The notes under the pieces: model-generated
What the model was told of the DNA's origin: nothing
The model's database searches: none
Seen by the model: the letters and a program-made list of their open reading frames with translations, nothing else
In this document: positions 55,481 to 64,000 of the stretch, one piece after another
Numbering within the stretch: the first letter of the stretch is position 1
Layout of the letters: every line of letters starts with the position of its first letter
Translations under genes and position numbers: made by a program
Assembly (NCBI GenBank): GCA_001898225.1
Contig: MKTJ01000059.1
Span: 1-64,000 of the forward strand
DNA: 64,000 bases
Direction of reading: 5' to 3'
DNA from: Chloroflexi bacterium 54-19
GTDB taxonomy: Bacteria > Chloroflexota > Chloroflexia > Chloroheliales > Chloroheliaceae

Positions 55481-55645
55481 ACCCCACGGCCTGCGCGCTA
55501 CTTTTGTAACCCTGTGCCTGGAAGGGGAGCAAAACTTCAACAGGTTCAAAATGCGGCTGGTTATGCTGACCCGCGTACTACCGAACCCTACCAGCGTCGT
55601 AAACTTAATCTTGACGACAGTGCTACGGATTATGTGCGAGTTTGA
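55477..55645 (+). mobile_element. C-terminal fragment of a tyrosine recombinase (integrase)
   Basis: VTPHGLRATFVTLCLEG in one frame and GAKLQQVQNAAGYADPRTTE, PYQRRKLNLDDSATDYVRV in the next give the end of a phage-type integrase: catalytic His/Arg in HGLR, the nucleophilic Tyr in PYQRR. The usual GHADP reads GYADP. One frameshift and no N-terminal part; it is a remnant of a past integrated element. It begins exactly at the end of the SDR pseudogene. Confidence 0.72.
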
Positions 55646-55771
55646 ACTCCTAATGCGGCCGATAGTAAATTCGATCTTTCCCTCTAGGGTCTTTTCCCGG
55701 TCAGATCCACTACCTTTTGTTCCTGAGCCAGTGTTTGTATTTTCGATTACTTTTCCATATTCAACTTCTAG

Positions 55772-56668
55772 TTAAACTCCGCTGAAAGCGCTGAAGCCGC
55801 CATCTACCGGCACTACCACTCCGTTAACGAAACTCGCTCCTCGCCCGCACAGCCAGATCAAAGCGCCTAGCAGTTCTTCGGGTTGGCCGAACCGGCCCGC
55901 CGAAGTATGGTCGATAATAGTCTGGCCTCGTGGAGTAAGCGTGCCATCCGGTTTGAGCAGCAGCGCCCGGTTCTGTTCGCCTACAAAAAAGCCGGGAGCG
56001 ATAGCGTTTACCCGTAAATGGCTGCCAAAGGCCCGCGCTAACTCCACTGCCAGCCAGCGAGTGGCGTTTTCAACTGCGGCTTTGGCAATCCCATAGCCGG
56101 CTACCCTGGTCATAGCTCGCCCGGCGGACATCGAGGAGATATTTATAATACAGCCCTGACCGGCCCGCGCCATGGCTTCGCCAAAAATCTGGCTCGGTAA
56201 TAAGGTACCCTGCAAGTTCAAAGCAAGAACCTGATCCAGACCTTCTACCGGCATATCAAAAAAGGAGTGGCCGGGAGCGAGGGTAGCTTCGGGCATATTT
56301 CCGCCGGCGGCATTTACGAGAATATCCAGCCGTCCCCATTGTCCCAGAATCTGGTCGCGGGCAGTTTCAAGCTGGGTTCTCACCAGCACATCGGCCCTTA
56401 CCGCCATGGCCATGCCACTTCCCCCAACAGTGTTTATAGCTTCAACAACTGCCTGGGCTTGCTCTACTCTGCGGCCCAGTACGGCTACCTTAGCTCCTGC
56501 CTTTGCCAGCCCTTCGGCCATTACACTTCCCAGGACCCCGGTACCGCCGGTAACAACCGCTACCTGTCCTTTCAGACTAAATAACTCAGTCAAGTTTGGA
56601 TTCACATGCTCTAGATTATGGCCGTTCCTAATTGTTTTGCTAGTTACTTTTCTGGCTTGCTGAACCAT
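55772..56668 (-). CDS. SDR oxidoreductase, D-mannonate oxidoreductase-like
   Basis: 298 residues. Cofactor motif VVTGGTGVLGSVMAEGLAKA, NAAGG, and the catalytic Ser/Tyr/Lys in IINISSMSAGR and YGIAKAA. The C-terminal blocks VNAIAPGFFVGEQNRALLL, TPRGQTIIDHTSAGRFGQPE and VPVDGGFSAFSGV are typical of SDRs annotated as D-mannonate oxidoreductase (fructuronate reductase) in uronate degradation. It is the last gene of the operon; its role fits the beta-glucuronidase-like gene at the other end. Confidence 0.85.
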   Translation of the reverse strand: MVQQARKVTSKTIRNGHNLEHVNPNLTELFSLKGQVAVVTGGTGVLGSVMAEGLAKAGAKVAVLGRRVEQAQAVVEAINTVGGSGMAMAVRADVLVRTQLETARDQILGQWGRLDILVNAAGGNMPEATLAPGHSFFDMPVEGLDQVLALNLQGTLLPSQIFGEAMARAGQGCIINISSMSAGRAMTRVAGYGIAKAAVENATRWLAVELARAFGSHLRVNAIAPGFFVGEQNRALLLKPDGTLTPRGQTIIDHTSAGRFGQPEELLGALIWLCGRGASFVNGVVVPVDGGFSAFSGV

Positions 56669-56747
56669 CCATCATTTCCTGTCTTTTGTCTTATATAAGT
56701 TCGTTCCTGCTACTAAACCCAGATAAAAATACCCATTGGTTTTAATT

Positions 56748-57845
56748 TTAATTACCCTTATCCGGCTCTGCGGCAGGAGTTTTAACCGCGGCCCTGGCTT
56801 TAGCAGTGGCAGGCTCTTCGCCCGGTCCATACAGGTGGCAGCGAACCCAGTGATCACCATCCTTGCTCAGGTATTCTTTACCAGGCATACTCTTTTTACA
56901 GATGTCCATTACCTTCGGGCACCTCGTCGCAAAAGGGCATCCCGGCGGTAGATCCGTTAAAGACGGAATTTCTCCCCTGGCTTCGGCTTTTTTCTTGATG
57001 AGGCCACCTTCGGGGTTTGGCACGGCTCCCATCAACATTTGGGTGTAGGGATGGGCGGGTTGCTCCATTAGCTCCCGGCTTTCGGCCGCTTCGACCACAT
57101 AGCCGGTGTACATCACCATCGTCTGGTCTCCGATGTAGCGGGCGCTCGCCAGGTCGTGGGTAATGTAGAGAAAACCGATACCTCTCTCTTCCTTTAACTG
57201 TTCCATTAAATTTAAAACGCCCATACGGATAGACACGTCCAGCATTGAAATAGGCTCGTCAGCCAGAATAATCTCAGGTTCAACCGCCAGGGCCCGGGCA
57301 ATAGCAACACGCTGGCGCTGCCCGCCCGACATCTGGTAGGGGTACTTGCGGGCCGCTTCCTCAGGTGGGGTAAGACCGACCGTGGAGAGCAGTTCGTGGA
57401 CCCGCTCCAGGGGATACCGGTTCTTGAGCATCTTGTGGATGTGCAGTGGCCGTTCGATATGGTGTTCGATTGTGTGCACCGGGTTAAGCGAGCCGAAAGG
57501 GTCCTGGAAGATCATCTGCACTTCCTTGCGATAGGAAAGAGAAGGCCTACCCGGCTCGGTCTTGAGCACATTCTTGCCGCGCAGGATAATCTCACCGGAA
57601 GTGGGCGGCATCAGGCGGGAGATCAGGCGGGCAGTAGTGGATTTACCGCTGCCGCTCTCCCCTACCAGGGCGACAACCTGGCCCCGGCGTATGGTAAAGG
57701 AAACATCGTTAAGGGCTTTGACCACTTTAGGCTTGAAGAAGGTTCCGGCCGGAAAGTGTTTGGTCAGGTTGCGCACCTCCAACACTACTTCACCTGCTTT
57801 AGGGGAACTGGCTTGTTGTCCATTATCGGCTACCGATTGTGTCAT
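56748..57845 (-). CDS. oligopeptide/oligosaccharide ABC transporter ATP-binding protein (OppF/DppF-like)
   Basis: 365 residues. Walker [20 protein letters not shown]-loop [13 protein letters not shown], signature [19 protein letters not shown], Walker [17 protein letters not shown], switch His ITHD. The C-terminal oligopeptide-type domain has [11 protein letters not shown] with Cys residues, which in this family may carry an iron-sulfur cluster. It partners with the OppD-like gene and two permeases upstream in the operon. Confidence 0.92.
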   Translation of the reverse strand: MTQSVADNGQQASSPKAGEVVLEVRNLTKHFPAGTFFKPKVVKALNDVSFTIRRGQVVALVGESGSGKSTTARLISRLMPPTSGEIILRGKNVLKTEPGRPSLSYRKEVQMIFQDPFGSLNPVHTIEHHIERPLHIHKMLKNRYPLERVHELLSTVGLTPPEEAARKYPYQMSGGQRQRVAIARALAVEPEIILADEPISMLDVSIRMGVLNLMEQLKEERGIGFLYITHDLASARYIGDQTMVMYTGYVVEAAESRELMEQPAHPYTQMLMGAVPNPEGGLIKKKAEARGEIPSLTDLPPGCPFATRCPKVMDICKKSMPGKEYLSKDGDHWVRCHLYGPGEEPATAKARAAVKTPAAEPDKGN

Positions 57846-57964
57846 ACTGCTTGCCTCTATCTTCCCTGATCTGATTTATTACTTTGCGCCATTTTTGGAA
57901 TTCTTCCTGGAATCCCTTTTACTTTGTCTAGCTTTGCCTTAGATTTTACCTGGAACCGCTCTTA

Positions 57965-58969
57965 TTAAACCCCCGGCATCCCCTCGTGGTAGGCCAGCCA
58001 GTGGCCCGGCAGCACCTCTTGCAAAGTAGGATTGACCACTTTCTCGACCGGCTGGCACATGGTGCAGCGCGGGTGGAACCGGCAGCCGGTGGGCGGTTCG
58101 GCCATGTTCGGCGGGGAACCGGGAATACCCGTCATCTTGTGCTTGGGCCCGACCAGCGGCGGGAACGAACTGATCAAGCCCTTGGTGTAAGGGTGCAGTG
58201 GGTTCTCAAAGATTTCCCTGGCCGGGGCCATTTCCACGATTTCGCCGGCATACATAATGGCAATCCGGTTGGAGAATTCGACCATTAGCGACATATCGTG
58301 CGTGATAAAGAGGATTGAGAAGCCCATTTTCTCTTTGAGTTCTTCGATCTGCTGCATGATCTCTTTTTGCACCACCACATCCAGGGCGGTAGTCGGCTCG
58401 TCCATGATCATCATGGGTGGGTTGAGAGCCAGGGCGATAGCTATGACGGCGCGCTGGCGCATCCCACCCGACAACTCATGCGGATAAGCATCTAGCCGCT
58501 TTTTGTCGATGTTGACAATATCGAACAGTTCACCGGCTCGCTGCCAGGCTTCTTTTTTGGAAATCTTCTTGTGCTTGACCAGCACGTCGGCAATCTGGTC
58601 GCCCACTTTCATCACCGGGTTGAGGCTGTTCATGGCGCTCTGGAAGACCATCGAAATATCCTGCCAGCGGAAGGCTTCCAGTTCGTGTTCGGCCAGCGAA
58701 AGCACATCTTTACCCTTGAAACGGACCTCACCTCCGGTGATAAGGGCCGGAGGCCGCAGCACCCTGAGGAGGGCGTGAGCGATGGTAGACTTACCGCTAC
58801 CGGACTCCCCGGCCAGGCCGAGAACTTCGCCGGGAGCAATCGAGAAGGAGACACCGTCCACCGCCCGAACCGGCCCTTTGGGGCTGAGATACTCTACCCG
58901 CAGATCGCGCACATCTAAAAGCGTTTCATTTTGGACCTGGCGGGCTATTTTGATTTGGCTTTGACTCAT
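57965..58969 (-). CDS. oligopeptide/oligosaccharide ABC transporter ATP-binding protein (OppD/DppD-like)
   Basis: About 334 residues from ATG 58969; the listed start is TTG nine codons earlier. Walker [20 protein letters not shown]-loop [13 protein letters not shown], signature [20 protein letters not shown], Walker [14 protein letters not shown]. The C-terminal motif [14 protein letters not shown] gives three Cys. Typical of the D subunit of family-5 importers. Only a few bases separate it from the permease gene at 59009. Confidence 0.92.
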   Translation of the reverse strand: MSQSQIKIARQVQNETLLDVRDLRVEYLSPKGPVRAVDGVSFSIAPGEVLGLAGESGSGKSTIAHALLRVLRPPALITGGEVRFKGKDVLSLAEHELEAFRWQDISMVFQSAMNSLNPVMKVGDQIADVLVKHKKISKKEAWQRAGELFDIVNIDKKRLDAYPHELSGGMRQRAVIAIALALNPPMMIMDEPTTALDVVVQKEIMQQIEELKEKMGFSILFITHDMSLMVEFSNRIAIMYAGEIVEMAPAREIFENPLHPYTKGLISSFPPLVGPKHKMTGIPGSPPNMAEPPTGCRFHPRCTMCQPVEKVVNPTLQEVLPGHWLAYHEGMPGV

Positions 58970-59008
58970 AACTTCACTTTGTCCTTGTACTTGCAACTTT
59001 GCATTCTC

Positions 59009-60136
59009 TTACTTGGGCTGCGATTGGCGCAGCACCGGGGTCGCCCTGGTTTTGGTCTTTTTGAAAGCAGTCCCTTTGAGAGTCCTGTTCAATTCCTTCT
59101 CAGCCCGCAGGCGGGGGTTGGTTACTTCATCCAGGGCGTAGTTAATAAACGAGAGGCCGAAGGCCACCAGGGCCACGCACAGTCCCGATGGCACAAACGT
59201 CCACCAGGCTCCCTGCAGGATCGCCCCACCGTTCTGCGCCCAGTATAAATTTGTACCCCAGGTCACTTCGCTGACGTTGCCAAGACCGATAAAAGCCAGG
59301 GCGGTAGAGGCCCCGATGGCATAAGTGGTCGAACTGATGAAGCTGCCCATGATAATCGAAATCATATTTGGCATAATCTCACTGAAAATAATCCTGAAGC
59401 CACTCTCGCCGCTCACTTTGGCTGCCGCTACAAAGTCTTTTTCCCGCAGAGAGAGAGTTTGGGAACGCTTGACCCTGGCGCCAAAGGCCCAGCCGGTAAA
59501 GGCCAGCGTGCCGATGATGGTGCCGGTGCCGGGTGACAGGAAAGCCGACAGGATTATAAGAAGCGGCAAGCCTGGTATCACCAGAAAAAGATTGGTTAGA
59601 AGGGTTAGCAGATCGTCAACTCGCCCCCGGAAGTACCCGGCTGTCATGCCTATAACGGTGCTGACTATCGTGATCAATAAACCGGTTGCAAAACCGATGA
59701 GCAGCGAAATCTGCGCGCCCCAGACGGTCTGCCGAAAGACATCCTTGCCCTGGCCTTCGGTGCCAAAGAGATGAGCCGCAGAAGGAGGCAGGTTAGGGGC
59801 ATCCACGAACTCGGTTGGGTCGCCGGGGGCAATTACCGGGGCCAGAACGGCTACCAGGATGAAAAAGACTACAATGGCAATACCCACCAATGCTTTAGGA
59901 TTCTTTAGTAGTGTTCGCAACCAGACCAACCGCTGGCGGGTAGGCACCGGCAAAGTAGCGGGCGGGGCTACCACGATTTGACCGGCGGGAGTACCCTCGA
60001 TTTCGACCGGTTGCTCCTGGCGGCCCGGTTGTTCAATAGGGTGCCCTTCCGGCGAGGCTACCGGTACGTCTACGGCTTCGGGCGAGGGAGTTTGTTGCCC
60101 GTTTGGAGTATGGGCAACCTTTTTGTGTGTATCCAT
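59009..60136 (-). CDS. ABC transporter permease (OppC/DppC-like)
   Basis: 375 residues with an unusually long, Pro/Val-rich cytoplasmic N-terminus of about 75 residues, then the N-terminal peptide-permease domain and six helices. HLFGTEGQGKDVFRQTVWGA is the conserved DppC signature, and RTLLKNPKALVGIAIVVFFI the first helix. The EAA-like loop is FVAAAKVSGESGFRIIFSEI. It partners with the permease at 60163. Confidence 0.9.
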   Translation of the reverse strand: MDTHKKVAHTPNGQQTPSPEAVDVPVASPEGHPIEQPGRQEQPVEIEGTPAGQIVVAPPATLPVPTRQRLVWLRTLLKNPKALVGIAIVVFFILVAVLAPVIAPGDPTEFVDAPNLPPSAAHLFGTEGQGKDVFRQTVWGAQISLLIGFATGLLITIVSTVIGMTAGYFRGRVDDLLTLLTNLFLVIPGLPLLIILSAFLSPGTGTIIGTLAFTGWAFGARVKRSQTLSLREKDFVAAAKVSGESGFRIIFSEIMPNMISIIMGSFISSTTYAIGASTALAFIGLGNVSEVTWGTNLYWAQNGGAILQGAWWTFVPSGLCVALVAFGLSFINYALDEVTNPRLRAEKELNRTLKGTAFKKTKTRATPVLRQSQPK

Positions 60137-60162
60137 TCCTTTATACTTCTCCTACCTGACCT

Positions 60163-61137
60163 CTAACCTGCTCGCACCCGGGGGTCCAGGCGGGTGTAGA
60201 TAATATCCACGATAAAGTTAATCACCAGCACCGCGAAGGTAATCATCAAAAACAAACCTTGCATAAGGGGATAGTCCAGCTTCTGCACCGAGCTAATTAG
60301 AAGGAAGCCGAGGCCCGGATAGGAAAAGATCTGCTCGATCAAGAGTTGGCCGCTGAGGACAAACCCGAGGACAATCCCAAAAGCGGTGATGCTGGGTAGC
60401 ATGGCGTTGCGGGCGGCATAGCGGAACATAATCCGGTTCTGGGTCAGCCCTTTCGCTTCAGCCATGGTGATGTAGTCTTCGGCCAGGATAGCTACCATCG
60501 TGTTGCGCATTCCGAGGGCCCAACCGCCCAGTTGGGTGAGGACAAGCACCAGGACCGGCAGCAGCATATGCTGAATCACGCTACCGAAGAAGGCCGGGTC
60601 AAAACCAGGAGTAAGGGTGTCTTCATAAGCGTGGCGAGTGGGGAACCAGTGGAGTTGGAAGCCCAAGAGGTAAACGGCGCACAGTCCCAGGAAGAAAGGC
60701 GGGAAAGCCCCGATAAATACCAGCAGGGGTGGCACAAAGCTGTCCACCGCACCACCCCGCCGCCAGGAGCCAAAGATGCCGACCAGGTTGCCGATAATAA
60801 AGCTGATAATGACCGAACTGCCCCCCAAAAGTAAGGTCCACCATAAACCGGTCAAAATAACACTGATAACCGGGACGGGAAAGTTGGAGAAAGAAATACC
60901 GAAATCGCCCCTGACAACGTGAGTAAGATAGGTGAAATACTGCAAAATCAGGGGTTGGTCGCTGAGGCCCAGCGCTTCTTTAACGGCCTGAATCTGGGAA
61001 GGGTCGAGCTGACCACCGGTCCCCAGGATGGTAGCAGCCGGATCACCGGGTAAAAGGCGGGGCAGGAAGAAGTCGAGGGTTATGGCGGCCCAGAGAGCCA
61101 CCAGGTAAAACCCCAATCGGCGCAGAATGTAGCGCAT
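60163..61137 (-). CDS. ABC transporter permease (OppB/DppB-like)
   Basis: 324 residues from ATG 61137, with AAGGAG 7 bases upstream; the listed start is a TTG. MRYILRRLGFYLVALWAAIT and TLDFFLPRLLPGDPA are the typical DppB entry, and ITMAEAKGLTQNRIMFRYAA the EAA loop. Six helices. It forms the channel with the OppC-like subunit. Confidence 0.92.
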   Translation of the reverse strand: MRYILRRLGFYLVALWAAITLDFFLPRLLPGDPAATILGTGGQLDPSQIQAVKEALGLSDQPLILQYFTYLTHVVRGDFGISFSNFPVPVISVILTGLWWTLLLGGSSVIISFIIGNLVGIFGSWRRGGAVDSFVPPLLVFIGAFPPFFLGLCAVYLLGFQLHWFPTRHAYEDTLTPGFDPAFFGSVIQHMLLPVLVLVLTQLGGWALGMRNTMVAILAEDYITMAEAKGLTQNRIMFRYAARNAMLPSITAFGIVLGFVLSGQLLIEQIFSYPGLGFLLISSVQKLDYPLMQGLFLMITFAVLVINFIVDIIYTRLDPRVRAG

Positions 61138-61243
61138 CCTTGCACTCCTTAACAAACTAACTAAACGAAAAGAAAAGAATTAAATCTCTATTTTTTTTAA
61201 AAGAACGTCCAGCCGGCCAGCCGGTTGAAATATTTTGAAGAGA

Positions 61244-61267
61244 GGGCAATCTCTTGCGAGATCGCCC
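61244..61267 (-). other. stem-loop with GCAA loop between binding protein and permease genes
   Basis: On the minus strand GGGCGATCTC, GCAA, GAGATTGCCC: ten pairs with one G-T pair and a GNRA-type tetraloop. It lies just after the binding-protein stop codon. Such hairpins commonly protect the upstream mRNA, so that binding protein is made in excess over the permeases. A pure terminator is less likely since no T-run follows directly. Confidence 0.55.
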
Positions 61268-61290
61268 CTGGTTGCTTGCCCAGCTTGTCT

Positions 61291-63096
61291 CTATTTAGGC
61301 TTGATTGTGGTAATAATTGGCAGAATTGGGCTGGTGCCGTCCTGGGAGTTATCGCCACGCTGCCCGGCGATATAAGGATTGTCCTTGGTCGGGAAGCCCT
61401 CGAAGTTGGTCGTGTTGTACTCGTACCACTGCGGGAGCGGGAAGAGCGGGAGTAAGGGCGCTTCATCGGCAAAGACCTGTTGGAGTTGGCCGGCGATTTC
61501 CTTCTGCTTGGCCTCGTCGGAAGTGCCGGCAAACTGAGTTAAGAGGTCATCGGCTTTCCCACCGCTATACCGCTCAAAGTTGCCGGCAACGGTAGCCTCA
61601 CCCACTGGCTTTAAGAGAGTATTTGACATTGCGTTGCGATAGATGATGTATGGGTTGGAACCGTTCATCAGGCTGATGGTCATGTCGAACTGACCCTTCT
61701 GGCGCAACCCGATCCAGGCCGCCGCATCGGTCTGCGTCACCGAAACGTCAATTCCAACCGCTTTCAGGTTCTGGACGATAATCTGGCTGGCCGCAATCCA
61801 GTCGGTAAAGCCGTTGACGGTGCTAAGGGTGAACTTAAGCGGGGTGCCATCGGGCAGGGTGCGCATCCCGTTACTACCTTTTTTGAGCCCGGCGGCGTCA
61901 AGCAATTGGTTAGCCTTGGCAACATTGTAGTTAGTCCAGTCCCCCAGCTTGGTCGGGTCGGCTACCTTGAACTTGGGTTGACCTTCGGCGAGGCCTGTGA
62001 CATCGGCCGGTTTGGTGTAACCGGATTCGGCCACGGTTGCCATCTGCTGGCGGTTGAGGGCATAGCTGATCGCTTTGCGCACATTTACGTCATCGAAGGG
62101 CTTTTTGGTCAGGTTAAGAGCCAGCACGACCATCTGGCCGGTTAGGGGAAACCAGTAGCCGTAGTTAGCCGGTTTTTTGGCGACGTAGACATCCTCAACT
62201 TTAGGAATGTAGGTGCTGGCCCAGTCAATCTGACCGTTAGCCAGGGCCAGGTTAAAGGCGTCATTGCTGCCAAAGGCGAGCATACGGATCGACTGGAAGT
62301 AAGGCTTGCCGGGCTGCCAGTAATTAGGGTTCTTATCCACCTGGTAAGCCTGGGACTGAAAGTTCGTGACCTGGGTAAAGGGGCCGGTGCCGACCGGGTT
62401 GTCATTGGTAGCTTTGCTGGGATCGGCTACATCTTTCCAGATATGCTCAGGCACGATCATCTGGCCGATAATGTCGTAGAGGCCAGGGGTAAAAACTTGC
62501 TTGAAGTTGAAAACCACGGTGGTGTCGTCGGTAGCGGTAACGCTCTCAACATAGGCGTTGTTACCGGTCATAGCCACCAGGGACGGACCCTGCAAACCGG
62601 GCTTGTTTTTGAAGAGATTGAAAGTGAAGGCCACATCTTTAGCCGTGAAAGGCTGTCCGTCCGACCACTTGACGTTATTTTGCAGAGTAAAGGTCAACTG
62701 TTTATTATCAGCGCTCCACTTATAACCCGTCGCCAGCCAGGGCATTAGCTCGCCTTTGACCGTGTTGTAGATCATCAACGGCTCGTAGATGGTGTTCATG
62801 GTTAGAAAGAGCGGAGAGCTTACAAAAGGATTAAAATTGCGGCTAAAGGTCGAAGTAGTACCGTTACCTAAAGTAAGGACGCCCTTCCCGGCGGGCGTGG
62901 CTGTGGCACCTACACCGGTAGTAGCTACGCTCGCCACCGTAGCGGATCCGGTCGCGGCAGTCGTGGATCCACTGCCCGCCACTGCTGCCGTGGTAGCACC
63001 ACCTGAAGCCGTAGTAGGAGTGTTATCTCCACAGGCAGCCAGCAGTGTGAACAGGACCATGATAATGGTCAGAAACGACACTGTTCTTTTTAGCAT
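61291..63096 (-). CDS. family 5 solute-binding lipoprotein of the ABC importer
   Basis: 601 residues. Signal with lipobox LLAAC near 18-22, a long Thr/Ala/Gly linker to about 70, then SBP_bac_5: NGTTSTFSRNFNPFVSSPLF, WSADNKQLTFTLQNNVKWSD, DNPVGTGPFTQV and VRKAISYALNRQQM. This group includes binding proteins for cello- and other oligosaccharides as well as peptides. Position between a GH2 enzyme and its permeases suggests a sugar ligand. GGAGGAAT lies before the ATG. Confidence 0.9.
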   Translation of the reverse strand: MLKRTVSFLTIIMVLFTLLAACGDNTPTTASGGATTAAVAGSGSTTAATGSATVASVATTGVGATATPAGKGVLTLGNGTTSTFSRNFNPFVSSPLFLTMNTIYEPLMIYNTVKGELMPWLATGYKWSADNKQLTFTLQNNVKWSDGQPFTAKDVAFTFNLFKNKPGLQGPSLVAMTGNNAYVESVTATDDTTVVFNFKQVFTPGLYDIIGQMIVPEHIWKDVADPSKATNDNPVGTGPFTQVTNFQSQAYQVDKNPNYWQPGKPYFQSIRMLAFGSNDAFNLALANGQIDWASTYIPKVEDVYVAKKPANYGYWFPLTGQMVVLALNLTKKPFDDVNVRKAISYALNRQQMATVAESGYTKPADVTGLAEGQPKFKVADPTKLGDWTNYNVAKANQLLDAAGLKKGSNGMRTLPDGTPLKFTLSTVNGFTDWIAASQIIVQNLKAVGIDVSVTQTDAAAWIGLRQKGQFDMTISLMNGSNPYIIYRNAMSNTLLKPVGEATVAGNFERYSGGKADDLLTQFAGTSDEAKQKEIAGQLQQVFADEAPLLPLFPLPQWYEYNTTNFEGFPTKDNPYIAGQRGDNSQDGTSPILPIITTIKPK

Positions 63097-63329
63097 TTAT
63101 TCCTCCTCAGAAACTTGTAAATAACTTCGGGTTTTCAATTTGGAACCCTCAACTGGTTTTCAACTTGGAACCCGAACAAAATGACTTAAGGAAACTGGCA
63201 ATAGCAAAGAGAAGGGGTGTAAAGGAAAGGGTTGTATTTCCCTGACCACCTAACCTAAATTTCTTAAAATTACCGGCTGTTTTCTATTCAAACTGGAGTT
63301 TTAAGGCTTTTAAACTCCGGTATTTGCAT
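63097..63329. other. spacer between GH2 and binding-protein genes
   Basis: About 230 bases without an ORF. CAACTGGTTTTCAACTTGGA-type repeats (GGAACCC appears twice near 63142 and 63165) are the only notable sequence. A promoter internal to the operon is possible here. Confidence 0.3.

Positions 63330-64000
<671 letters not shown>

Noticed and set aside
57396-57869. 157-aa plus-strand ORF over the OppF-like gene
   Set aside because: Antisense shadow without ribosome-binding site or motif.

Overview
The window looks like a chromosomal segment of a Chloroflexota-type bacterium. This is an inference from gene content and not a database result: three very large MalT-like LuxR ATPase regulators, a GAF histidine kinase with a NarL-type regulator, DUF4386 and DUF2306 membrane proteins, a D-mannonate-type SDR beside peptide-type ABC transporters, and moderate GC. 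No rRNA, tRNA or CRISPR array is visible.

Layout. (1) 1-4.7 kb is a decay zone on the minus strand: a broken isocitrate lyase, a CtpE-like P-type ATPase with at least three lesions, and a small membrane protein whose frame breaks at a run of seven A. (2) 4.7-8.2 kb encodes a large secreted protein (BNR-like propeller plus DUF11 repeats). (3) 8.4-11.2 kb holds an aminotransferase remnant and two nested, degenerate IS3-family elements; the inner one has cut off the 3' part of a MalT-like regulator. (4) 11.6-22.2 kb is a long minus-strand run of closely spaced genes: alpha/beta hydrolase, DUF4386, small proteins, a GNAT with a Cys-rich tail, a CzcO-like flavoprotein, a fused double DJ-1 protein, a broken thioredoxin-reductase-like gene, a YHS protein and a copper ATPase with an unusual metal-binding-like C-terminal extension. 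It reads as a metal/redox stress operon and ends in a clear terminator.

(5) 22.6-26.3 kb has a two-component system, a second GNAT and an MDR oxidoreductase. An 82%-identical, gap-free 102-bp element containing GGGACT-N8-AGTCCT occurs in two divergent intergenic regions (22286 and 26439), each ahead of a LuxR-type regulator gene. (6) 26.6-38.0 kb has a MalT-like regulator, tandem membrane paralogs, DUF2306, an MDR, a small conserved protein, an ABC exporter, and a marR-MFS pair preceded by a perfect 46-bp palindrome. (7) 38.4-47.5 kb has another MalT-like regulator, a paralog of the small protein, an orphan family-5 solute-binding lipoprotein, a 2TM protein, a CPBP protease, a VOC protein and an AraC-type regulator. 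(8) 47.5-49.0 kb is AT-rich and nearly gene-free, with a transposase remnant and two tandem hairpins.

(9) 49.0-55.6 kb is a MerR-centred oxidoreductase cluster (CMD, SDR pseudogene, MerR, DUF2255, aldo/keto reductase, cupin, zinc alcohol dehydrogenase, SDR pseudogene fused to an integrase fragment). Two promoter-like sites carry a CTTAAAGCGCTTTAAG-type palindrome. (10) 55.8-64 kb is a minus-strand operon in transcription order GH2 beta-glucuronidase-like enzyme (cut by the window end), family-5 binding protein, two permeases, two ATPases and a D-mannonate oxidoreductase-like SDR. Together these fit uptake and breakdown of glucuronides.

A striking overall feature is the number of recently broken genes, still recognisable end to end but carrying nonsense codons and frameshifts, beside intact paralogs and IS debris. 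Reading was by eye; residue positions are approximate.
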